Positions 23,008 through 35,000 of a DNA stretch of 64,000 nt are shown piece by piece. The translations under genes were made by a program, and so were the position numbers. Below the pieces are notes generated by a model. It was not told the origin of the DNA. It saw only the letters and a list, made by a program, of their open reading frames with translations, and did no database searches. The stretch covers positions 29,335,141 through 29,399,140 of the forward strand of contig OX243827.1 of NCBI GenBank assembly GCA_945859605.1, in the 5' to 3' direction. The stretch is from Lumbricus rubellus (taxonomy: Eukaryota > Annelida > Clitellata > Crassiclitellata > Lumbricidae). Numbering within the stretch: the stretch's first letter is position 1; every line of letters starts with the position of its first letter.

Positions 23008-26000
23008 GGTGGCGCAGAAAAAACCGGACTATTAGTTTTTGCAATTGCATCGCTTGAATAACCAAAGTAATTATCACTTTAAAACTATCATTAGACAGAA
23101 ATGACACAGAAAAATGAGAGCGCTACATAAAATAAAACTGACATCAAGTATTCTATGGCGTTAACTATTCTTTGTACCGTCATGGCGAAGCGTCTGCTGA
23201 CAATTGATAAATCGTTAATTCGTGCGTTAAGACTCGAAAAAGGATGGGGTTCGATTCGAATGGTTAGAGAATTCCCACAACGACAATGGAAGCGAAGTAC
23301 GTTGAATGATTTGATTAAAAGATCGACGAAACTGGCGACACTAAAAGAAAGCAGGGTAGCGGTCGACCGCGATCGGTTCGTACGGCTGATAACGTAGCGA
23401 AGGTCGAGGAACTGATTTCAAGTCAAGAAGACCAACGGAGAACAAGCAAATCTCCGAGAGAAATTGAACGTCAAACTAGTAGGCTATATCTCGTAGAACT
23501 GTTCAGCGTATTACTGCCAGACATTATAGCTCACTCTGGTGACAATTTCACTTTCCAACAGGATGGAGCACCTGCTCATTGTTCACGAAAAACAGTTGCT
23601 TTTCTCACTGCTCACGTTCCAGACTTTATTGAACCAAAAAATTGGCCACCGAACAGTCCGGACTTGAATCCCGTAGACTATTCGATCTAGGGAATGCTTC
23701 AGCAGCTTGTCTACAGGCAGAGAATTCGAGATATTGAACATTTGAAAGAAGTTCTGACCGCATGCTGGGACGCAATCAGCGAGGACACTATCAACCGGGC
23801 TATTGTACAGTTTCGCAAGCGATAATCATTGGTTATCGCAGCAAACGGAGGACATCACTTTGACTTAAATTTCTTACGCATTCAGAAAACTCTGAAATTT
23901 TACAGTTCATTCAATGTTAGGCTATATTAAATGCCAAACCAATGCCATTTTTCTGTGTCATTTCTGCAGTCTAATGATAGTTTAAGGCAATAATTACTAA
24001 TAGTCCGGTTTTTTCTGCGCCACCCTGTATATATACATCGCTGGAATTTAGGTCGTCTTCCAGATACGGTTTCTTGTGTGGCATTGATAAATATTATTTT
24101 GATCTAGTAGTAACACGTTACTGTCGTCGTTGCTGTTGTAGCTGTAGCCTAGTTGTAAAAGCAGCAATAGTAGTATCCGTAGCTTAGCACATGTACGATT
24201 AAGAGTCGCCATGCTTTTATGTCAATATAACCAGTTCAGAATGCGTCATTCCAGATGTTTTTCCTAATAACCAGTATTTACGGTTCAAGCAAATTCGTTC
24301 CAGCGCAGAACAGTTTACGATATCTAATTTAAAAACCGTATTCGGTGTTTGCAGGTTCGAATGGAAGCAGAACGGTCAACGCCGTAGCATAACTAATTAT
24401 TCAACACATACATTACATGGAGATTACATCGGAGATATAACGATAAAAAATGCAACACGGAGTGATGATGGCTTCTACCAGTGCTTTGCTACGAATCAAT
24501 ATGGAACGGCTCTTTCAACGGTGGCACTTGTTCGAGAAGCGTATCTTCAAGATGCCTCGTCAACCATAGTTAATATTACAGTTCAAGAGGGTCTTCCGTT
24601 TGTCCTTCAAGCTGCAAGAAGAAACAGTTTTCCAACGCCTGCGTACATCTGGGACATTGCGACAGGCAATTTTGACAACAATCCCTGTCGATTTCAGACA
24701 TCACAGAGGGTGCGCGATACATGGAACGGTAATGATCACCTATATATTTTAGAACATAAAGCATACTCTTTGAGAATATTTTACAGAAAAATGATTGATA
24801 GGCCTACATTTACTGTTGAACCAACTCATGTCACTCATGACTTGCTTGACTTACAAATGTGACTTAATTGACTCTTTCAGATGTGAACAAGCAATGGGCC
24901 TATCGTAATTTAGGATAAGTTAATTATTACTTCGACTAACTAATCTGAGTAATCGTAATTATTATTGTCATAATAAGCATCGGCGGTCATTTGAACGGAC
25001 GACACTTGAACGGCGACACTTTTACGGACGACAGAAGAACGAGGCGACAATAGAACAGGCGACATTTTCCTGGGACGCTATAATAATACATGGACAACAA
25101 ATGAGTATTATAATTCACATGGAACAATTCACATGGTTCGCAGTTGAATACTCTGTATTTGGAACAGTGATTTTCTCCATTTATGACTAGTTAAATTTTT
25201 ACTTCGTTCAGGAGATCTTCACTTTGCCTATGCTCTAAAAGAGGACGAACTCAATGGACGTTTCTACAAGAGCGTAGTCTACAATGCAGCTGCTGGCAAT
25301 AGATCAGGCGAAAGCTACACGAAAGTAACAGTGATAATAGGTAACGTAAAAATTGCATTTATTGTAACCATCAACCATAAACAATAGTCATAGTACAAGA
25401 TGCTTCACATGATCGGATGGAAATAAGGAAGGCCCTAAGAGATGAATATCCCGCTAACAGGGACACCTATAATTTACATTGTAGTCATTTTTGTAGCTAT
25501 TTTACAAAATATAGTTAAGATCGAAATAATGATCGTATGTTTGTAATTCGATTTATACATGTGTAGGCCCTATGTGTAGGTTCCGGAACGCTGTCAGATT
25601 TTCCTCCGAACATTACGTACTTTGCTAAGTCAAAAGAAGTTGCTCTCATTGGACGCGATATCGAACTAAAGTGCATCTTTTCTGGAAAGTGAGTGCATCT
25701 TTACTCTACTCCATGGAATGAAATTTTTCTAAAGGTAGTTATCTTGACTCTCTGGCAGTCTCTGCATTATGAATAGAATCAAACTGCAGAAGGAAACTCT
25801 AGAACCATTGGCAGAAATGTCGGCTATTTTGAACTGGGTAATGGGTATTGTAATAAAAATCTTTCAAGGTTGACATAGAAGATATCATAAAGATTGATTT
25901 GACAGCTTGAATCTATAAAAAGTAAGCACTATAGCTTGTCTATAATTATGCTCTAGTCAAAATAAATGCTGCAAAAACCCGATATTTTGGCATGCACTTT

Positions 26001-29000
26001 ATCCTAATAATGTAGTTCTGTTATTATTCACAAAGACATTCAACAAGGCATCCGGGTAGCGTTTGACGTCATTGCATTTGTAGCTGTATGTTGCGACCCA
26101 TTTGGCCTTTCGTTAGACTTTCTTTTCGGAATGAGCATCAATAAAAACGCTGTGCAAGTTTAGAAAAAGCAGTTAGATGAGCTGTTCTTATCAAATGATT
26201 AGTCTATGTGAGAGAAGAAATAATTATATTAATCTAAGCTTAGGCCTATGACAATTACCAAATAGCTTCATTCATATCTTCTGTAAGCTGCGAGGCCATC
26301 TTTCGGTGTTTTCATCTAGAATTCTTCCTCACAGTGTTACATTGAGTTCCTAGAATTTATGTTGGAGTGATGGATGCTTATTCCGTACTTCATGGCAATT
26401 CTCTTTCTTTAGATGCGCATCTGCATCTTCGTTGTTTCTTCTTCAGACCATTGCCCCTTATATCCTGGTCACGGCCAGGGAATTATTACTTCCCCCCTGG
26501 ACGGTACAGTAGCTCACAATATGGAACGTTACTCCAAATTTCTAACATAACGGAATCTGATGAAGGAGACTACATCTGCACCGTAGCAAATACCATGGGA
26601 AAAGCTAGCCACACGTTTAATATTCGTGTTGAAGGTAGGTCTACATGTAGCCTTTGTAGGCTAAATCTTGATTTGCTTCCCGTACTAGAGCGCAAATTTT
26701 AGAACAGGCACTCATAGACCTATTATACATGAACAACATTATTATACATGTCTCGATGCTCAATCAATAAAACTGCAGGCAGATCATTTTTAGTTAGAAA
26801 TCGTGCAAGACATGATTAGCGACATATTGTATTGGTAGGCTACGCAGATATTGACACAGCAAAACCGTGCAAGACATGATTAGCGACATTGCCATAGCAA
26901 AACAATCGGGGATAGCCTAAAACAAATCGCATGAATAAAATTGATAGAGATCTGTTTTCGCATCTTTTTGGACCACTCCTTGCCTTTTCCAAATTTCTCT
27001 GTTTTGTGTAAACCGTGTTTTCAGCTGCGCCTATCTTCAAACGAGTGTATGATGGTCCTCACAATGTCAATGTGACGGAGGGTGATTCCATTACCTTCAA
27101 CTGCTCCGCTTACGCCAAACCAGAGGCAACGATTGTCTGGCTTCGGAATGGACGACCGATAGACGGTAAACACAGCCAGTGGATATAGGCCTATTACTTA
27201 AATTCAACACTGCAATAGTCTAAGATCGTAATCGCAAACGAAAACGAAAACTACAGACTTCTAAAGTGCCACTAGTGAGTCGATTTGTATGCAATTAGCA
27301 TACGCACGAGCGCTGCAGCGAGTGAGAGGGGTTGTCTAAAGAGGTTTGTCAGATGATAAAAGATAAGCTGCAAAAAATGCGATGATTCCTGCTTGGTCGA
27401 GTGGGTTGTAGCCCGCTCGCCACGCCGGTGGCCCGGGTACGATTCCCGGTCAGAGATTTATTTCTCGGATCTTTAGGCCTACTGCGGGTGGCTCGGTCGC
27501 AATATAAACGTGGAGTGTGAGGTTGTACTCTGCCTCCGACACTAATCATCTTCGATATGAAACAGTGTCGTTAAGCCCGAAGTACTACAATGCGATGATT
27601 CAGAAATTTATCGTATGCCGTCGGCATCTATGACGTCTGTTTGCTTACTATGTAAAATACTATAATACATTAGACTGTTCCGACCATCGACGTAGGCCTA
27701 TATTGGTTCAGACTGAACATCATAGTCTTGTCAAGTCTAGTTGTGAGAGGAGGAGGATGGAACAGTCTAGTATCCAGGACTTAAAGTGTGGCAGGACGGC
27801 CATGGACGGCGTCCTGGCACTTATTTTCAAATCTCGATGCCGTCCTGCCACCTATAGGCCTATGGCCAGCACACCTGAAGATGTGCACTTATTTTTGTAC
27901 ACTTTTAGCACTACTAGTTTCGAGAATTGCGGAAAAACCAATGTTTCTAAACAATGTCTTATTAGAGGATCTTTATAAGTGATTATATTGGTTATCCTTA
28001 GTCTGTTAAGACTTAAGTGATGCAGTGTAACGAAAAATTAGTTTGTCGAAAAAGCGGGTAGAAGATGGAAGATCAGAGAATTCTGGAATCTGATCATGTT
28101 GAGAATTTCAGCGTCGAACGTAAAATCCGAGAAGTGATTGATGAAGGAGCGTAGAAGAGTTGATGCCGCAAAATGGCAATATTATGCCTATGCGTCTCAT
28201 CATTACAATGTGGTTCAAAATTAATTAAACTTTCATCAGTGCTTTTAGTGAGTTGCATCACAAGTTTGGAGGTGTTCTCAATGTACGAAAATAATTTTAA
28301 TAAGATTGTGAAATTTTATAGAACAAGGCGTTTCAGAGTCATTATCGTTTCGGTAATAATAAAGACGACGTCGTGATTATGTTATTGTAGTCTGTAAGGC
28401 TCCCAATAGATTTGTGTTCAGGAACGACCTGAAAAGTCTGACGATCAGCGACGTCTGTCGAGACTGCGACAACCGACAGAGACAAACGGATCTGATGGTT
28501 ATTCAATGCAATGCAAGCAACGTTCATGGATACGCATTTGCTCAAGGATACCTGAACGTTCTTGGTAAGTCCAGTTGGAATTCTGAGGTTACCTACTGAG
28601 CTTCGTACGTCAGTGAATAAGACTTTGTAGCCCCAATATTAGTTGAACACAGGCAACCATATTTTCGTTAACGGAAATGGAAATTAAGCTTAAACATGAT
28701 ATTACGAGTTTCCGTTAACGAGAATAAGAACGAAAAGTAGAATTTTGTTTTGCGAAGGATAGGCTAATAATTATAATGAGAACGAAAATACGCTTCAGAA
28801 AACTTAAATATGACTGACGATGATAATGTTGATGATGAATTCTCTGCACGAAGAAGGTTCATTAGCTTTATTAATAATATTAAGATCGGAAATAATAATT
28901 ATTCCACTATGATTCTTTCTGATGGGCCTACGTTAGATACAACGTAGGCCTATGAGTGCGACAACCTAGTATGTAATTCTGAGAGCCCTTAAGATTAAGA

Positions 29001-32000
29001 TCGATAATCTTCAGCAATGGCATCTTTGCTGTGCGCGATATGTAGACCTAATATTTGTTCAATTTCCTGTCAACACGCGGTTTACTTTGTCAAAGTTAGA
29101 GCTTTCTTCGTTACGTTTCATTTCCATCAAAATCGTTGCAGACAACCCTATTAATTTCACGACACGGCACTTGGATCAATGAAATGTTAAGAAATAGATA
29201 ATCTAATTCCATCTGTTCTCGGCTGTAGTAGGATCTTTGCAACATATAGCCTAACGATATGGAAATAAACTTACTATGACTACTTTTAATTAGGTTCGTC
29301 TTCAAGAAAGTGTCTTGAGGTCAACGATACAAAAGTCAGCAGTCACTTGACTCCGTCGCATTGCAGTTCCTCTTCTACCAAGGTATTCAGAGACTTACAA
29401 GTAAATATACAATCATACATGAGCAGATCTTCGTTTACTTATATATAATTTATATCGTAATTAATTAACTAAAAAAACGCTCAGTTGTTTTGTCCGTGTG
29501 AAGGGATTATTTTTATTTCAAACTTCAGTTCATTCGACCATCAATCGATAGATTCAGTCACAATCTACGATAGGCCTAAATGCGAAGATCAAGAAAGGAC
29601 GCAAGAAAAATTACAGCGAAAATTATTCGATGATTAGGCCTAGTTCATTCTGCTCAAGAGCGCACAGAAGGATTGCAAATCGAGAAGTTTAAGAGTATTG
29701 CACAGTATCCTACGAAATTTTAGACAGAGACACAATTAAGCCTAGGCTTATGCAGCAGGCAGAGTCCCATGCCGATAATACTTATGTAAATAGATCGCAA
29801 CAGACCATATCGCTAAGCTCATTTAGACAGCTTACAACCATTTTGGAGATCACAATAATATTCGCATTATATTTTTTCCCGTAGAGCGCTTTTAAAATGT
29901 TCAGTTGGCGTTACACGAGGCTATTATTTTTAGGAAAGAGATCAAAAAGATGACTGATTTACATTGTTAGTCACGCCTTCCGCTGACGTGCTTTGACTAA
30001 ACCGGTGTCATGCGAGATTGTCCTACTATCCGACAAAAATATTTCGTATTACACCGGAATAACACACGTTGGATGAAAATTGTAAGCGTGCGTTCTAAAA
30101 ATTATTTAGGCCTATCGCTCTTAGCGATGCGTGTGGAAGGCTACAGTACTTAATAGCCTACTTAACCGCTAAAGTCTAGTCTTTACAACAGGTTTGTATT
30201 TAAAAGTAATTATTTTGAAGACCACTCCCGCAGAAGAAGACGCTCTGAACGAAACTTTGGCTGCTGAGATCACCAGTTCGTTACCAGTCTTGACTTCAAA
30301 GAGTGAAGGCCTGAGTTCAGATAATCACAGCACCCCAATCATGATCAAACAGCAAGACATAGAGAGCACAACAAAAGAAGAGGTTAAAAGTGACCGTAAC
30401 AACCGCTCAAACGAAGAAGAGAACAGGGTATGATACACGCAGCAAACATTCTTAAACTTCTTAGCAACGCGTTCCTGCATTATTTTGCTCCGACAGATAG
30501 TCAAATATACATAAAAGCGCTTTATTAAGGTTCTGAATAATTATATACACATGCATTATGATAGGCCTTAATGCACACATACAAATAAATGAGCACGCAC
30601 AATCGCACATAGCATTTAGTCACAACACATCATGCATTTACTCAAAATTCGATTTTAAATTGAAAAAAATTAGTGTCTGCAACAGGCTTGCATGACATTG
30701 TGCGAATAATAATTCTATTGAAGGTCACTAACCTGAAAGAAAATGCTTTGAACCAGACGGTGGTTGCTGATTTCGCCAGCCAGTTATCAGACTTGACCAA
30801 CAAGAGCGAAGGTCTGAGTCCAGGAAATCTAAACGCCTCGATCATGATCATAAACCAATTAGCTGTTCTACTACGCGACGGCAACATCAGCCTAAACGAA
30901 ACGGAGATAAAGGTACGACTTAGAAATAATCACGTTCAAGCGTTTCACAGATAGCAGACATTGGCAAACTCATAGTAGCAGTGATATTTTCATTAACGAT
31001 AAGTGAAATTAGAACTGAAAATATTGATTTCCGTTAAGTATAACTATAACTGTAACTGAAATTATTTTAAGAACGAAAACTGAAATAGAACGAAGATTGA
31101 GCACACCGAACTGAAATTAGAATAAAAACGAAAATTAATTCTCGAACTGAAATTAATGAAAAAAATAGAAATTTTAGTTGACAGTTTTTCCGATGCAGCT
31201 GTGTTTGTTTAGAAGACGCACATACTTTCTGACTCTTACAACTTTTGTATCTTTTGCTAGCATGTGCTTTATTACGGCTAGTTTAAAAACAATTTTTCAT
31301 TTGGACTTTCCCTGTAAGTTTATAATTTTCAACTTCGCGATAAGACTGGAAAATCACTTGGCTAAATTACGAAAATAATGTATTGGACTTTTTAAGTAGG
31401 TTTGCTGCGAGGAAATAGACAAAATAAATGTGCTTAGGCCTATCCATGCAAGGCTTCGTGGGTCTAGCCTACCCTAAAATGAATGACTGTTGAACTACAT
31501 ATTATGATAAAATTTTAACATTTTATGTCTGGGAACACAGAATACTAAGAAATATATTAAGAAACGGACCAGGCAAAGTCATGGGTGGCTGAAAACTTTC
31601 ATGCGACTTGGTCTAATCCGAGTCAGCGACTTCACCACGGAGAAAGCATGAGTGCTCCAGAAAGACGGAAGCAAAAGAACTGAATTGAGAACTGAAATTA
31701 TTTCGAAAACTGAATTAGAAGTATAACTGAATTTTTTTGAAGAACTGGAACTGAATAGAATTGAAATTGAGACCATCCGAACTGAAATAGAAGTAAAACG
31801 GAAATTATTTCCTGAAGTAAAATATCACTGCATAGTAGGCTATAAGTTTACTTGCGCTTATATCCGAGTGATGGTCATAATATAATTATTATGTGATGAT
31901 GCGCTTTTATGAGTTAACCTGAGGCGTTATGTTAAGTGTCTCGATACATTATAGGCCTACAATTATACATTTTTACAGATTCATACATGCAAAGATGACA

Positions 32001-35000
32001 TCCATACATCCATCAATTCATACATTACACATATTATGCATACACACATCCGTTCGTGCATAGGCATAGGCCTACTTACACTCATGAATACACAGGCACA
32101 CATTCATGTATAACTCATGCATCTTTGCATGCGTACATACACACATTCATTCATGCATACATTTATGAATGCGAACATTATTGTGCGGGAGAAGGAGCCA
32201 GTTCATGCAACATTCCTCCCAATTATTTTGAGAGACATGACTAAATTTTGGAACGTGGCCAGTGCGGCTCGCGGCCGTGCCAAGCACCTGCTCCGAGTAC
32301 CCTGACGCATGGAGACTAGCATATAGGCCTACTGAGTCTAGCAGCAAGCCTAGTCAAGGAGATTTACAACAAAGGAATTAATAAATCTACCTAAATAAAA
32401 TGATACATGCACAATTAATTGCATTTATAATGTTTTCGAGCGGAATTGTTGTTTTTACACGCGATGCAGTCAATCGTTCAACCGATCAGCAACATTCTTG
32501 GAGTGAACAACTCCAACGCTTGGAAAGGACTCATCGAGGTAATGACATCTTTTAAAATAATACATATTTAAGGCAAACGCAGATCTTTTTTACCGAAAAT
32601 TATTCTGCTCAGCGGTAGGCCTATTTCTTACAGACAGATTATAATACAGAGAAAACAATCATGGAAAGAACATTAACAAAGCGACGCAAGTAGATCTATG
32701 CGTATTAACCAACTATTTTTATTAAGTTCCTTGACTGCCCAAAGAAGAAGAAGAAGAATTCAGTTTAAGATCCTTTTGTATAATTGACAATTAATATAGT
32801 ATGCCCTATTCGAGTCATTTTGCTAATTACCGCTCTTTGCATGCCTCACTCGCCAACAAACACTGTCGGTGAGCTTAACTCCCAATAATAATTATAGCAA
32901 GCATCCAAGTAGTGTCAGGCTCTTAGACCTTCTTGAAAGCTACTCTAATGTTCTTGGAATGCACTGCATGTCTGCCAACGTTTGTGCATTCTGTCAGTAC
33001 TCAATAGTACAGAATCTAAAACTGTCATGCCTCTGGATGGATTGTGACGGGCTACGATTTTACTTGACTGTCGCGTTGACAAATTCTCTCTGCAAATATT
33101 CAGCATAATAATTATGCAAAACCATTAGGCCTATAATATTATTATAAGATAATGATTGTGTAATCTATTGCGCGTATTACAAAACAATCCGGGGCTTATT
33201 AATGGTTATCCTGTTCAATGTGTTGCTGTAGGCAAACAAAACGGTGGCAACGGCCATTTTGTCCTTACTTGAAGTCTGCGGACAAATTCTATCCAAGTCG
33301 AACATACCAGGAAACAATACAGTACACACAGACAATTTGGGTAAAAACATAGTCCAGTTGAAACTCAAACTTTACTAATACGGAAGATTCATAATTAGGC
33401 TATGTACATAAATTATTATCTCATGCATGCAATAATTATTCGCAGATCTCATTTACTCCGAGATAACTCATAAGATCGCTTCATCAAAATGATGATTCTC
33501 GCAAGTCTGAAATCACACACTTGCATGGCTCACAAAGTAGGCGTAATATTTTGCAGTCTAAGTCTCCGAAATATCTCAGCGCCCCAATTATAGGCTACGC
33601 TTCGGACACAACTGGGCTTTATCAAGTCATGTTGAGATAGTATGTTTGGCATCTTCTGCGCGGAGGCCAGAGCGACAGGCAGTCAGAGACAGCATCTTGT
33701 TATTGTACGAAAAGTTTGTAATGGAATGGTGTATTGTCGAGTACGCTGTGCATGCATAGACTATAGTGTTCTATAATGCACAGGATTCCCTTGACCATAG
33801 AGTTTTCAGCCGATTATCGAGGTCGATTAGTAGGCTATCGGTAGCGCCGAACGTCACGCGTTAATTAAACTAACTACAGGGCCTACGGGTTTCACAATTT
33901 CTTTCTTTCTTATCTCTGAATGTGAATGAAACGTGTATTCTCGATTTTTCAGATTTAGAATCATGGTCGTTTGAAAAGTCAAAGCTTCCCCTTCAAGTCG
34001 AATTTCCAAATGGCTCAGAGTCGGGTGAAAACCTCGGTGACAGGATATCAATATCCATGGAAACTCTAAACGGTAGTAAATCATCATCATCATCATTACG
34101 GTCCATGGGCTCAGTGCCCGTTGGTGTCAATCGCATGTTTCACCGTCAGTCTCCACTTGTCTATCTCCTGTGCCATTCTGCTCAGTTTGTATATCTCCAT
34201 TTCGCACCAATCTGTAATGTCGTCCAGCCATTCCCTACACGGTCTTCCCCTAATCCCCGTTCCGTCCATCATCCCAAAGATAGTTTGCTTGACGAGTCTC
34301 TCATTTCCCATTCTGCACACATGTCCAAAAAAATTTAGTTTTCTTTCCATTATTATTTGCTTGATGTTTTTCTTATTTCCTACTCGTGCGCGCACCTCCA
34401 CATTTGTTATTTTCTGCTCCCATCTGATGTGTAATATCCTCCTGTAGCATCTCATCTCAAATGCCAATAGTTTGTTTGTATCCCGCTTCTTTGAGCATGT
34501 GCGGTAGTAAATAGGAAACTCATTATTTTGTGAACTTTAGATATAATTATTATTGTGAGCTGCCATTTCTTTATCCCGGGCACAATTAGGGCCTACTGTC
34601 TGACGTCTTACAATAGCTTATGAAATTATCATCTCAAGATCTATGCAACGCTTAAGAAAGCTAGGCCTAAAATGTTTTAGGTCTACAGAGAAACCAAATA
34701 GAATTTCTGGTTCCGCTACCGTATTCGTTGTTCAGTTTAAACGTAAATTTATGCATTCGTGTTGTATCATCGCTTGATGGACCAATTTTCTTATTTTTAA
34801 GGCGCATACTGTAAGGTTGACTTTGCAAGTTTGCAGGTATTTCACCAGAAAGTGAGACTTCTTTGAGCATGTGGGGTGTGCATTATCAAACCATCCACGA
34901 CTACCTTCCAGCAAAAAAGTAAGAAGCTTCTCAGCATTGTAATTATGATTCAAACAGTTAGAAAAAATAAACTAGTTAAAACTTGATTCCGATTCGTTCA

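Larger units (their letters stand above)
19532..28564 (+). other. Gene B Ig1-Ig4 module (L1/neuroglian type)
   Basis: Seven exons encode four Ig domains; each Ig is divided by an internal intron, as in L1-family genes. Ig1: [40 protein letters not shown]. Ig2: [40 protein letters not shown]; both canonical Cys are replaced. Ig3: [51 protein letters not shown]. Ig4: [48 protein letters not shown]. The motifs LKC-FSG-PLP-W in Ig3 and QCNASN-HGY-A-YLNV in Ig4 parallel L1CAM, neurofascin and neuroglian. No fibronectin III repeats, which follow the Ig block in L1 proteins, are present. Homology is from family knowledge, not a search. Confidence 0.8.

Noticed and set aside
27396..27460. Possible tRNA gene (A and B boxes).
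   Set aside because: It is the head of a 201-bp SINE with an exact target duplication and does not fold as an intact tRNA followed by a T-run terminator.
32056..32305. Short frames around the CATACA-rich stretch.
   Set aside because: Cryptically simple ATACATWCATKCAT repeat DNA in a gene B intron, no paralogue match.
34484..34499. CTTCTTTGAGCATGTG near the LINE 5' junction also occurs in the exon at 34858-34873, suggesting template switching.
   Set aside because: Reverse-translated, the sequence fits the LINE protein itself ([14 protein letters not shown]), so the match is most likely coincidence.
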